A DNA stretch of 64,000 bases from Peronospora farinosa. Lineage: Eukaryota; Oomycota; Peronosporomycetes; Peronosporales; Peronosporaceae. This document shows, one piece after another, positions 1-9,851 of the stretch. The first letter of the stretch is position 1. Every line of letters begins with the position of its first letter. The position numbers and the translations under genes are program-made. The stretch is taken from positions 248,001 through 312,000 of the forward strand of contig CANTFK010000239.1 in NCBI GenBank assembly GCA_947646735.1, given 5' to 3'. Below the pieces are notes generated by a model. That model was given only the letters and a program-made list of their open reading frames with translations. It ran no database searches and was not told the DNA's origin.

Positions 1-1203
1 GACGACACCCATGCTCTTCACGTAGTTATAGTCATTGTAACTAATGCTCGAGTAGTAGTCGCCATCATTCCATCCGACAGCCTCGGTGTCCGATCCTGTG
101 AATTCGGCACTTGAGCTGATCCCTGTTGCCTTCTTTTCGACGATCTGTGCTATTTCAATGGACTTCATAATGCCCAACGACATGTATCGCATCACATCCA
201 TACGAAGTTTGTTTGATACGTCAATCTTTTCTCTTTGGTTGTTGTTGTTATGCGCAGAAGCAACACCTCTTGATGATGAAGTCATAAGCACACCTCCAGC
301 TTCAATCTGTGAAATGGTGGTTCGCGATGGATTGCTGTAGTTGCTGTCACCTCTTTCGGTTTCGTCTTCATATTGCTCCATCGGGGCGCTGAAGACCCCA
401 GCGTCGCGACAGAATAACGCAAACAATGTTAAGGTCTCAAGCACGAGCGAAAACTGGTCTAGTGCGTTGGGTGTCAATCGACCAAACGCTGAACCTAACT
501 GCATTAGATAGATAACCAAGGCCACTAGCGTATGGACGACAAATACACCCAAGTAAGGTAGAATCCGCTTCGCCATCCGTCTCGTGGTGGCATGTGCGTG
601 TGTTTCAAGTATTCGAGAGCGGCGCCAGGACTGAATAAGTGCAAAACCGATGTAGACTAGCACCAAATACGCCGGCAAGTCGAAGTACAGCACAACGTTT
701 GCAGTTGTGTTCTCGTGGAGTTTCCCAAAAACGTAGCGGAAAATGAGACAGTAGATCAGCGAACCTGGCCAGGCGTAGATGTGGTGCTTGACATTGTCGG
801 CGTTGAATGGCAGGAACGGATTCGAGAGCGAAAAAATTAGATCGAGTGCCAGCATGAGATACCACAGCGTCGCAGAAGTGCTGAAGAAGAAGTAGCACCA
901 GAAGAAAAAGGGTACATAGGATTCCAAGTTCCCTGCGTCATGGCCCAGCTCCTCGTTAGCTATCCTGCTAAGGGTAGCAGGCACTGATCCTCCGACATTG
1001 TCCGGATCTAGGAGAACAAACCAGGCGTGCAGTCCTACGCGCATGATGCTTGCAATGCTCACACTCATGAAGATGCTCATTAGCACCATACCCGGATGCA
1101 CCCTCGAACTAGGATACTTGATGAAGAAGAAGATCATGGCTCCGCTCGATAGTAGGCCCGAGGCCAAGGCCGTGAGTTGCCAGACCATCAGGAGGTCGTG
1201 CAT
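1..1203 (-). CDS. GPCR-PIPK-like 7TM receptor, N-terminal part (runs off left edge)
   Basis: One frame stays open for 401 codons from an ATG at 1203 to the window edge. I see seven hydrophobic segments at about residues 5-29, 39-65, 98-126, 143-162, 168-191, 214-235 and 250-265. A polar Asn/Ser-rich linker follows, then LRMDVMRYMSLGI at 333-345. That fits the LR(x)3-9GI signature that joins the 7TM half to the phosphatidylinositol-phosphate kinase half in oomycete GPCR-PIPK proteins. This family is thought to couple G-protein-type sensing at the membrane to phosphoinositide synthesis. The kinase half would lie left of base 1 and is not seen, so the fusion is inferred. A TAG lies in frame 6 bases before the ATG. 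A different frame upstream (1109-1363) begins with a signal-peptide-like run, so a spliced or frameshifted longer N-terminus is an alternative. Confidence 0.75.
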   Translation of the reverse strand, partial: MHDLLMVWQLTALASGLLSSGAMIFFFIKYPSSRVHPGMVLMSIFMSVSIASIMRVGLHAWFVLLDPDNVGGSVPATLSRIANEELGHDAGNLESYVPFFFWCYFFFSTSATLWYLMLALDLIFSLSNPFLPFNADNVKHHIYAWPGSLIYCLIFRYVFGKLHENTTANVVLYFDLPAYLVLVYIGFALIQSWRRSRILETHAHATTRRMAKRILPYLGVFVVHTLVALVIYLMQLGSAFGRLTPNALDQFSLVLETLTLFALFCRDAGVFSAPMEQYEDETERGDSNYSNPSRTTISQIEAGGVLMTSSSRGVASAHNNNNQREKIDVSNKLRMDVMRYMSLGIMKSIEIAQIVEKKATGISSSAEFTGSDTEAVGWNDGDYYSSISYNDYNYVKSMGVV

Positions 1204-2193
1204 CGTCTACCGACTTAGATTGTGACTCTTCGCGGTGATCGCGCTCGACACGAATGTCACGCGCGACCTCAGTGAGTGCCGTTTGATTTGAGCGTGTTGG
1301 GGTCGCCAACAAAGGTGCAAAATCGAAAGAGAACGAGGACACGATGAGGAGTTCTACAAGCAAGAAAAACGCTTAATGGTGAGAGAAATGTACTTGCACT
1401 AAGGGCGAGTTGCACTGGCTCACTGGAGGACTGTGTCGTCTAGCAATGGGGGTTCCTTTTCTAGTTCCAGCTTCAGAATAATATGCAATCGAGTTGAGAA
1501 GATGATACGGAAGCAGCGCTGAAAAGGAACACGGAGCGAGAGTTCTTCAAGTCAAATGCTCATTGCCTTCATCTCGAAGAGGTGGAACTTTGCACGAATC
1601 AACAGACTGTCAAGTCGTATAACGCAGTCGACCGTAAACTTGGTGCATTTTGCTGGACTTAAATGCTGCAGACGTAAGACAGGCGACGCTATAGCAAGCA
1701 GTCCCTGTTGCTAAGATGAATACGGACTGTTGTAGCTTACGCATTAGTTCCTATCAGTCGACACCTTTCGTGTATCATCAGTCTTCTTTCTTTTTTCTAT
1801 CACAGTGCTGCCAACAACTGGTGCAGTGCTTTCACTGATACTTTCGAAAGATGAAGCTGAACAGTCATTAAGAACAGCGATTAGAACCCCACAAAAGCCC
1901 GACCCTTTGGCCCACACACTGACTCGCGTACGTTCAGTATCACATACACTTTAACATCTTCTATAGCTAAAGTAGGGAGCGATATGACAAGACGTCGACA
2001 CATTTCGGTCGAGTCCTTATTGCACGTGTCATTCCTCAATTGCAAACTGAAACCGCGTCACGAGGCAAGAACCTTCACCCATTCTGCTCATTTCTCGATA
2101 AGCAATTACTCAGCTTATATTTGAGGTCTGTGTACACGGATGCTGACCGATACGAGGAGCGCAAGAAACCTCTTTGGCTATGTCTCTTGCTAA

Positions 2194-2242
2194 CAGATTT
2201 ATCAAATATATATACTACAAACATATATACTTGATAAATCTG
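2194..2242. repeat. 49-base hairpin
   Basis: CAGATTTATCAA at 2194-2205 is exactly inverted at 2231-2242. Seven further AT pairs extend the stem after one mismatch, leaving a loop of about 10 bases. It could be a transcript hairpin or the footprint of a small palindromic mobile sequence. Confidence 0.7.
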
Positions 2243-2554
2243 AAGGGTCCCAGATACTTGTTGGTGGCACCGTGTTGCGTTATCTCAAGACATTCAAGGA
2301 CAAAGTGAGATGCTTGTATTTGTTTGACCTTTTCCGTAGTATCAACAGCATCCTCATTGTAGCATGCTTTCAGCCTCTTTCACAACACGTCGCCTCTATT
2401 TTATTTGATATCTACACTGAGGTGTGGTTGCCGTACTATATTTCGCGTTGAAATGGTTCGAATTTGTCAATGTCTCGCTGTCTCACGCAACTTTCATCCG
2501 ATGATAGATACTAATCCTGATTCTCAGTAGAGACGGTGACATTCACATGTCCGT

Positions 2555-2581
2555 CTTCGTAGCCAGCAAAAGGCTACGAAG
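2555..2581. repeat. Short hairpin
   Basis: CTTCGTAGCC (2555-2564) is perfectly inverted at 2572-2581 with a 7-base loop. The role is unknown. Confidence 0.55.
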
Positions 2582-3066
2582 ATTGCTGGCTGTCACAACG
2601 GATATTACCTATGAACGTGTGATGTGCTACGCAGGCGAATGAGCTCAAGGATCGTGTACGCTTAAAAACACGCGGAGAAGAATTGTTCGCCACCGCTAGG
2701 CTCACTTCTACACACATTTGCCCAAATTCGAGGCTTACAACTTCTCTCTGGATGTACAGCACAACACGAGCTTGTTAGGTGGCAATAAACGTCTGTTTTG
2801 TCCATCTCGAAGTGCTCGCAATTGCGTAATACAGAAAACAACTTGCCTAAAATGATACCCTTTGGAACCGGAGGCATCTTTCGTGAAGACAAGTTAACAA
2901 TTACAGAAGTATTACTATAGGCCGATTCGATAGTATTTAGCAGATAGAAAAACTTATTAGCTACAAGTGTCTGTTTCTAATAATAAAAAATAAATAAATA
3001 AAAATAAAATAGCTTCTAGACGGAGATATTATAATCGTATATATTGAAATGTACTCATTTTGAATC

Positions 3067-3444
3067 ATGGAGACCGTCGACGAATGCTCTGCAAAACAGA
3101 CCAGACATGATCCTCATGCAAAGTCTGCCGTGAGCGAAGAAGAAATGCCTCTTTTATTCATGGATAGATTGCCGTCTAATTTTCATGAGAACGCAGAGCT
3201 GGCGGCTATTGCAACGTTCATGGACAGCGCCGACGAAAAAGAAAGCGACGATGACGATGAAGCCTCTGGCAGCGGCAGCAAACAGCGTCAACAGAGACAC
3301 GATGTGTCCATGAAGTCGATAAGACGACAAAAACCCTATACCAAGTTGACACTACAAGACAGGAACAAGAGAAAGAGGGACAAGACCATGACCTCCGATA
3401 CGAAAGAGCTGCAGCTTTTCCTGTCCATGTTTCATGTCAGTTAA
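3067..3444 (+). CDS. Small hypothetical protein, acidic then basic
   Basis: A 125-residue ORF with ATG start and TAA stop that I do not recognise. Residues 27-50 (around MPLLFMDRLPSNF and AELAAIATFM) read like a conserved amphipathic motif. An Asp/Glu/Ser-rich stretch follows at about 53-71, then a basic stretch around RNKRKRDK (about 99-106) that could be a nuclear localisation signal. There is no signal peptide or membrane segment. It stands alone on the plus strand, convergent with the bZIP gene. The AT-rich upstream DNA, balanced codons and charged-domain layout favour a real gene, perhaps a small nuclear regulator; that role is inference only. Confidence 0.6.
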   Translation: METVDECSAKQTRHDPHAKSAVSEEEMPLLFMDRLPSNFHENAELAAIATFMDSADEKESDDDDEASGSGSKQRQQRHDVSMKSIRRQKPYTKLTLQDRNKRKRDKTMTSDTKELQLFLSMFHVS

Positions 3445-4200
3445 TCCGTTAGACGAGTGTAATGACGTCTTAGAAACTACGTAGTAGCAGCTCGTGCTTT
3501 TAAAAAGCATGGTAGATTGCTACTACTCAATCAAATGGTACAGCTCACTGATGCGCGCAGTCCATCAAGATATTGGTCAGATCGTTGTTGAGCAGTTGAC
3601 GTGGAGGTGGGAAGGGGACACTTTGCTTCACCATGGAACAGATCCACGATGCTAAACAGGGTCCTTATCTCCTAGTGTAAAGTCGATTTTTTTGAGCTGG
3701 AACCAGTAAAAGTAGCTGGAGTAGGACCAAATGTCTTCCTTATTCCATTCAAGTCTCCGCCACCTATTGACTCATACGAATAAGTTGGTTTTAAACTGGT
3801 TGGTGTGCATACTGTCTTGCATACTAATGTATGCTCCCCCCACTTCAAATAGGAGTTAATTTCTTAGCGATGCTGTATGGTTTACTATATTTTGTCTAAC
3901 CTTTCTAGTCTGTTGCTGTACCATAGAGTTCCTCAAGATACTTCCAATACTTACAAGTCGTTTCGCTTCCACCGATGGTAAAAGTTACCCACGGTTATTC
4001 AATCCACGTACAAATACCAAGTACTCGTACATGTACTAGCGTGACAAGACACTCAAACGTTGACTCCTGGTCTGCCACAAACCCTTCAGCCACTGTCATT
4101 GTCTGTAGTCCCACAAATCTGAAAAGTGTCAGGCGTGCCGCGTCCTCAAGCTTATATAGCTGTTACTATCTCCTATCATAATTTCCGACGGTGACTTAGG
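3445..4200. other. Convergent intergenic region
   Basis: Lies between the 3' ends of the small hypothetical gene (plus) and the bZIP gene (minus). It holds a nested hairpin just after the first stop codon and no gene that I can support. Confidence 0.5.
3481..3526 (+). terminator. Nested hairpin in the 3' flank of the small gene
   Basis: GTAGTAGCA (3481-3489) pairs with TGCTACTAC (3518-3526). Inside it TGCTTT (3495-3500) pairs with AAAGCA (3504-3509). It begins 36 bases after the stop codon, so a 3' UTR processing or stability element is plausible, but nothing in the sequence proves it. Confidence 0.35.
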
Positions 4201-6060
4201 TCACTCAATCGATGGTTCCGGAAACGGCTTATTCGTAAGCAGGTAGCGCCAAATAAGCCAGCCAAAGCATTCGACGTGAAGTGTCACTCGGTGGCCATTG
4301 CCAAACATGATTGCCATGGTACCAGTGAGGGGCGGAGTCGACTTAGTGGTCCATGAGATAAAGTATAGGTTGGATATTGGTGAGAAAGAGTGGATCTCAA
4401 ACTCCGAAAAGCGGTCACCTGGTGGAAGGCGGAACAGCCACGCCCAGAACGAACGGATCTTGCCTTTGTTGCGCATGCGCAAAGAGGTACGCCAAAAGTC
4501 CTTGATGCTCTCAATGCCATAGTAGCAGCGCGACGGCATCGATACGGCCAGCACTGAATTCAAGTCCCAAATTGAGTCCGCATCAAGTACAAAGTCCTTA
4601 GGCAGACTTTGCGTAAAAATTTCCTTGATCTTTAACAAAATATCCATTTGAATGCCGCGCTTCAACGAAACGCGCTGTCCCTCATTCAACTCCGTGTTTT
4701 TGACCAGCATTTCCGAGAGAGCCTGGTTCTCCGCTGCCAGCGACTCCGCCTTGTGCTGCAAATACTCCAGTTTCAGAGCCTGACGCTGTCGGCACTTTTT
4801 TACAGCTGCACGGTTACGCTCGCGCTTCTGCTCAGATGAGTAATTCATACTCTTACGTCCACATCGGCGCTTGCATTGGTCCTCCCCCTCCTTTTCACTT
4901 TGAGACGAGGCAGTAGAAGCAGCAGCAGGTATCTTGGCGATAGCCCTCTTCGCCTCTGACGCTTGCTGTGCCGGCTCTTCTGCAGGATTATGGATCGGCG
5001 GGTTATATGGTCGCTGTCTCTTCGTCTTCTGCAGACGCATAATCGATTGACTTGACCGTTGTCGGCTAGAAGGCAGATCGACAATGCCATCGCCGGCACC
5101 AGTCGGTAACACATTTTCATAGTCATTACTACGGGATAAAGCGGCACACGTAGGCGTAGGAACCAGATCTTCATACAGTGCTTGATCTGCGGTCTCACGT
5201 CGGTCCCGAGGCAAGTCTGAATCCTGGAATGACCGTCTACCTGTCATTACCATTTCGTCATCGGTCAGGCGTTCGCCATATTGGGGCCTTCTCAGCATTT
5301 GGTGGTGCACTCGCTGCCGAGAGGGAACCGACGCCTGTGCATACTCACGTTGTCGAAACATGGACGCTGTAGCAGTATAGGACTCGTCTTCATCCGGATA
5401 CATGTCTAGCGTGGCTGGCTCCAGTGGCATTCCGTCTATCGGTGGTCCAAATCTAGAACTGCGTGTGAACGAAGGATCGAATGCATTGTAACGTCGGTTT
5501 TGCATCTCTCTCGCGCGGACATCTCGTACCAAGTCGTTAGAACGTGAACCAAAGGACGAAGATCCAGGGTCCAGCATGTTTCTAGATATGCGTCGAGGTG
5601 GTTCAAACGGCATGTTACTTAAAGGCTCTCTCGCTCTTGTTTCTCGAGCGTAAAACCCATGCTCTGCCGGGTGATTGGGTGTTCGTCTATGAAGCTGCGA
5701 TGTCAATGAGTCACCTCCAAATTCTTGTTGCATGGATTGCTGGTACTGTATCTGTTGGTATGAGCGTTGTAACTGGACCTGACTGTGTCGTGGCTCCATC
5801 TCATAGTCCATCCGGAAAGCCCTGACAGTCTTGTAGTCTTCCGAGCTTTGTAAGCCGTCTGAGTGATCCGAGTCAAATTGGCTGCCTTCAAAATATCCAG
5901 AGACCGACGAGGGTGCTCTGAATCCATGTGCAGCTGCTCTTTTTACCGTCCTAGAGCGGACCTCCCTAATGTCCATGAACGAGGTAGAAGGAGGAACTCG
6001 AGAATCCGACGATTCATCAAAGGGCCAATCAGTAAACCCTATTGATGCTTGTGTCTCCAT
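4201..6060 (-). CDS. bZIP transcription factor with large C-terminal domain
   Basis: Nuclear DNA-binding regulator. The frame is open from an ATG at 6153 (650 residues), but I prefer the internal ATG at 6060 (619 residues), because the extra 31 residues are a hydrophobic run unlike a nuclear protein. Numbered from 6153, the basic region is at about 438-458, with the canonical Asn-x7-Arg spacing in NRAAVKKCR. A leucine-zipper heptad run follows to about 490. The first 430 residues are low-complexity, rich in Arg, Ser, Gln and Asp. The last ~120 residues, with many Trp, Phe and Gly, look like a folded domain resembling NTF2/SnoaL-like or PAS-like modules; I cannot assign it. Oomycetes carry expanded bZIP families, and this one has the standard Asn rather than the Cys variant seen in some of them. 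If the longer start is used it could be membrane-tethered. Confidence 0.85.
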   Translation of the reverse strand: METQASIGFTDWPFDESSDSRVPPSTSFMDIREVRSRTVKRAAAHGFRAPSSVSGYFEGSQFDSDHSDGLQSSEDYKTVRAFRMDYEMEPRHSQVQLQRSYQQIQYQQSMQQEFGGDSLTSQLHRRTPNHPAEHGFYARETRAREPLSNMPFEPPRRISRNMLDPGSSSFGSRSNDLVRDVRAREMQNRRYNAFDPSFTRSSRFGPPIDGMPLEPATLDMYPDEDESYTATASMFRQREYAQASVPSRQRVHHQMLRRPQYGERLTDDEMVMTGRRSFQDSDLPRDRRETADQALYEDLVPTPTCAALSRSNDYENVLPTGAGDGIVDLPSSRQRSSQSIMRLQKTKRQRPYNPPIHNPAEEPAQQASEAKRAIAKIPAAASTASSQSEKEGEDQCKRRCGRKSMNYSSEQKRERNRAAVKKCRQRQALKLEYLQHKAESLAAENQALSEMLVKNTELNEGQRVSLKRGIQMDILLKIKEIFTQSLPKDFVLDADSIWDLNSVLAVSMPSRCYYGIESIKDFWRTSLRMRNKGKIRSFWAWLFRLPPGDRFSEFEIHSFSPISNLYFISWTTKSTPPLTGTMAIMFGNGHRVTLHVECFGWLIWRYLLTNKPFPEPSIE

Positions 6061-8213
6061 GGCTGGAGCAAAGATAACAAGCAGCAACAACATAAGCCGA
6101 AAGAACTTAAAATAGACGATGTACCGGTCTGAAAAAAGACCAACTTTACGCACGTGGAGGCCAACGGCTCATGGGACGACGGCTTTGTATGGGGTAGCGT
6201 GGTAAATGCTGCTGTGTCGTAAATAGATCACTTGTCGAAAGGAATATATTATTGTCGGGGTGATTGGCGTCGTCTTCTGCGTCCCAATGTCGTAGAGTCG
6301 AGCGTGACGAAGCACGCATCAAGAGACTTTATTTGGAAATAATTTAATAGCACATAAATTACTAACGTGTAATTCTTTTGCTGGAGCATAATATTCTTGC
6401 ACAAAGAATAAATTACGGACAGTGGAGTCAAATCATCATTGATGCGTCTTAATTCCTACGATTTCAGGATCATTTCGGGGGTTTATTCAAGCTAATTCGA
6501 TGTTCATGGAAAGACATGCACAAGAAAAAGACAGGTTGTGTAATATGTTGTTGTGTCGCATGTTCGTTGATATTACATAATGTTCTGGTTCGTTTTGAGC
6601 CAGGGAGAAAAAGGCGGGATAGTACATCAGCGTTAGGTAGTGGTAGACCCCCTATATCAAAAGATAACAACGTGACATTGTCTTACATGGTAACCTAAAG
6701 CCACGTAATTTTAGCATCTAGTTTGACAAGATTCGCACACCGATGACTTGAGCGAAAAAGCTGTGAACAAACTATAGCAATAGGCCACAAAACATGCGAC
6801 GACGTAAAACGTTGGGGTCCTTATAATGCTGAGGTTTTCTTGAGCGAGCCGAATACAATGTCTCTATGTGGCTGTTACTGCTGCATGCTCTTTAGAGATC
6901 GATTTAGTTCTCCAAGGTGGATTATACGAAAGGGGATGCACAGGCGAGCTTAAAGGATCTCAGCCTATGGCTGTATAAATCCATCAGACATTTACCGGGT
7001 GCACTTCAAACAACTTAAGTGAGGTCGTTCCATTTAGAATGCTATATGAAGCCGCCGAGCTGCATAGCTTTTCCCACGACCATGAGCGACGATAACATAG
7101 CGACGAGCGCATAACTCGACAAAAATACCAAGTCAAGTAGACTAGATGTTGGACTGAGCACTGGGATCATGATATCTAGGCCACGATCATCTGCAACGTT
7201 GGTTGTTCTCAATGAACTGCCTAAGCAGTTGAGTCGTGCTTTATGAAGACGCAATTGTGCTGTACGGTCTGTTTGAAAACTTACTTACAAGTCAGAAGGA
7301 TAGTCACTGGACGAGCTTAACGATCACGGCGTCAATAACGGCATGCAGGTAATTCCTTTGTCCATCCAGTTTCGTGCGAGGAGATCTCCTACACTGAGGA
7401 ATTAACCAGTAACAACTGAACGTCTTGCTTCCTCGATATAATCAGTAGCACTTTGATAGAGTAGTAAAGAAATGACCACACTCCCAATTCTCCACTACCA
7501 AAATTGTTGCAGCTTTAATCCGCTTGCTTTTACTTAGCCCTCAAGCCGTCTCCTGTTCGTCGACTCGGTAGATTCAGAATATCAGTCTCAACCAACAACG
7601 ATGACGTTCGGCCGGTAGAATCACATCTGATACATTGCAGCGCATAACAATGTGCTCAACCTTGAGCGTAAATCGCAGCACTTATAGATAGCCGGAGCGG
7701 CATTACCTGGGGAATGGCGAGCTCGTTCGGAAGCCCCATTGCTGCTTGAGACAGATAAGCGTTATGGGTACGAGCGCATAGAACTGCAGTCTAAAGTGCG
7801 CGACTTCAAGGTGATAACGCTCAGGTTTCAAGACACACTATAATTCAAAACTTGAATGAGCGTGGTACATGATGAACGACTTCCTTGTTGTCTTGGCAAA
7901 TACACCTTTGGTAACTTCTCAGGTTAAGAAAGACACAGCACGCATTCATTTCAAAATTGATAACCACCAACTTATAAAAACCACGTATATCTATCAGGAT
8001 TCAAGTGAGCATCCAATTGTCTGAATGTCTCGCTACTCCTTACCAGCTAGCTGCTGTCCGCTTACTATCGCTGTAACATCCAATCCTGGTGCTCAAATCG
8101 ACGATAGATACCAGTCTAACTACTTCCAGCCGCAATGGCCTCGGCTCAAAAATATCTGCTACCGGCATGCACGCACGTATAGATGACGCGCCCGGTGCTG
8201 ACAGCCAGCACTC
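6061..8213. other. Long intergenic region
   Basis: About 2.1 kb between the bZIP start and the 3' end of the first PX gene. The part near 6061-6450 would hold the bZIP promoter. A 70-codon minus ORF at 7042-7254 ends in a hydrophobic stretch but has no other support. I see no repeat, RNA gene or element. Confidence 0.5.
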
Positions 8214-9851
8214 TTACACCTTCAAATCCTTAACGCTAGCCTTCTTCTGTTTTTTCTTTCGCTTTTCCTTTCGGCGCTGGTTGCGAGCCTTCTTCTGCGA
8301 CTCCGAAAGGTCTGAGACGCGACCCACCTCGTCCACGCCACCAGGCGACTCAAAACCATCGCTCACCGTCGACGCCGACGAGAGCGGAGCTTTTTGGATA
8401 TTCTCTTTGCTTTGGCTACGTTTTTTCTTCTTGGGCTTCTGGTCCACAGCCTTCACCATCTCCTCGGGCTTCTGCTCCACATCATCCCCCATCTTCTTAA
8501 GCTTCTGCTCTGCAGCCTCCACCATCTCATTGGGCTTCTGCTCTGCAGTCTCCATTATCTCCTTGGGCTTCTGCCCTGCAGTCTCCATTATCTCCTTTGC
8601 TTTCTGCTGCACATCTTTCACGATCTCCTCTGGCTTCTGCTCCGCGTCTTTCACGATCTCCTCTGGCTTCTGCTCCGCGTCTTTCACGATCTCCTTGGCT
8701 GCAGCTGAGAGTGTGACGACCGATGCCTTTTTCTCCGTCATCTCGACCCTGAACGAGTGCATGTCGTCCGCATTGCTCGTAACCGTCACCGTCTTACCCA
8801 CTACAGTCTTGGACGCTGTCGGCTGGCTCGTCACATTCGTCTCTACAACCGTGGACCCATTCGACGTAGTCGTCGTTGTTGTCCTTGTAGTTGTGGTAGA
8901 AGTAGAAGTCGGCTTCACCTCGGAAGTCTTCACGTTTGCTACCTTCACCTCCTCGACCAGGACGCCATAAACCTTGGGCTCCTCAGTCATGCTCTCCTCC
9001 TTCTTCTGCTCAACCTTCACCTCCACCTTCTGGACTTCAACCTTCTCCTTATCCTCAGCGTTCACCTCTACCTCCTCCTTAGCTGCGACCTTCTCCTTTT
9101 GCTCAACCTTCACCTCTACCTCCTCCTTAGCTGCGACTTTCTCTACCTTCATCTCTTCAACGTTAAGCGCGACCTTAATCTCGTCCACCTTCACCTTCTT
9201 CTCTTCCACCTTCACCTTAATCTCTTCCACCTTCACCTTCTTCTCTTCCTCCTTCCCTTCCTTTTTGATCTTCACAGCTTCATCCTTAGTGGCAGATGCC
9301 ACTTCTGCCCCAGCTGCAGCATTGACGAGCGCCTTTTTACCCACTTGAGCCTTGTCCGAGAGCTTGATCTTCTTCTTCTTCTCCTCCTCGGTCTTCTTCT
9401 TCTCGTCCTCCCCCTTGGGCTTGGACACTTCATTTGATTCTTCATTGGCACTTTCATCGCTAGCCGTTTGCTCCTCCTCTTCCTTAGCTTTGTGCGCCTT
9501 CTTGGCCTCTCTCAGGCTCTTGTCTATCTGCAGGAACTCGCGTAGTAGCTTGGTCATTATTCCAGGCTGTTTTCTCTTCAAGAAGAACGCCATCACTGCT
9601 TGAAGGAATGCATCCAGTCTTGGTTGACGGTCCTCGGGCTTGGGCGTAGAGAAGAAGCCGCCCTTGGGTGGAAAATTAAACTTAAAACTGCGCTCGGCAG
9701 CTCTGAGCTGGTCGTAAAAGGCCAGGAACTTGCTGTAGCGAATGGCGAGCGTCCATGAGACACCGTCTAGAGTCACTACCGTTGTATACGTGCAAAATGA
9801 TACACGATTAAAGCTCGTGACACGCGCCGAGAGGGTTGCCAGCGAGGTCAT
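8214..9851 (-). CDS. PX-domain protein with Lys/Glu-rich tail and 11-residue repeats
   Basis: An ATG at 9890 gives 558 residues; the internal ATG at 9851 fits the start of the PX fold better and matches its two neighbours. The PX domain (about residues 14-130, numbered from 9890) keeps the phosphoinositide-binding features: RYSKF with Arg for the 3-phosphate, FPPK, and the Arg in EDRQPRL. PX domains recruit proteins to PI3P-rich endosomal membranes. A motif EEEEQTAS follows the domain and recurs in the next gene. Residues about 150-330 are a Lys/Glu/Val-rich repeat region. Residues 400-487 are eight 11-residue units of the type EIVKDAEQKPE. The C-terminus is strongly basic (KARNQRRKEKRKKKQKK). 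The first of three tandem PX paralogues; cargo or partner unknown. Confidence 0.85.
   Translation of the reverse strand: MTSLATLSARVTSFNRVSFCTYTTVVTLDGVSWTLAIRYSKFLAFYDQLRAAERSFKFNFPPKGGFFSTPKPEDRQPRLDAFLQAVMAFFLKRKQPGIMTKLLREFLQIDKSLREAKKAHKAKEEEEQTASDESANEESNEVSKPKGEDEKKKTEEEKKKKIKLSDKAQVGKKALVNAAAGAEVASATKDEAVKIKKEGKEEEKKVKVEEIKVKVEEKKVKVDEIKVALNVEEMKVEKVAAKEEVEVKVEQKEKVAAKEEVEVNAEDKEKVEVQKVEVKVEQKKEESMTEEPKVYGVLVEEVKVANVKTSEVKPTSTSTTTTRTTTTTTSNGSTVVETNVTSQPTASKTVVGKTVTVTSNADDMHSFRVEMTEKKASVVTLSAAAKEIVKDAEQKPEEIVKDAEQKPEEIVKDVQQKAKEIMETAGQKPKEIMETAEQKPNEMVEAAEQKLKKMGDDVEQKPEEMVKAVDQKPKKKKRSQSKENIQKAPLSSASTVSDGFESPGGVDEVGRVSDLSESQKKARNQRRKEKRKKKQKKASVKDLKV
8430..8693 (-). repeat. Eight 33-base units coding an 11-residue repeat
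   Basis: In-frame tandem array within the PX gene. Eleven-residue periodicity with alternating charged and hydrophobic positions is typical of 3-11 amphipathic helices (synuclein, perilipin) and of group 3 LEA proteins. With a PX domain in the same chain, a second membrane contact is a reasonable inference. Confidence 0.8.

Larger units (their letters stand above)
1204..3066. other. Intergenic region with two hairpins
   Basis: Upstream region shared by the left-edge receptor gene (minus) and the small gene at 3067 (plus). I see no convincing gene. Short ORFs at 2040-2234 and 2574-2892 have no recognisable domain or coding bias. The stretch 2975-3060 is very AT-rich and would suit a promoter for the gene at 3067. 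Two perfect inverted repeats are listed separately. Confidence 0.6.

Noticed and set aside
1109..1363. 84-codon minus ORF starting like a signal peptide
   Set aside because: Only its first ~50 codons lie outside the 7TM gene; the rest is that gene read out of frame. Kept only as an alternative N-terminus.
2574..2892. Two overlapping minus ORFs of 62 and 76 codons
   Set aside because: Different frames, Cys- and Ser-rich without pattern, no support.
7042..7254. 70-codon minus ORF with a hydrophobic end
   Set aside because: No signal peptide, effector motif or domain, and within the range expected by chance.
8089..9437. Plus-strand ORFs of 293 and 226 codons
   Set aside because: They are the opposite strand of the Lys/Glu-rich PX gene; the low complexity keeps the reverse frames open.
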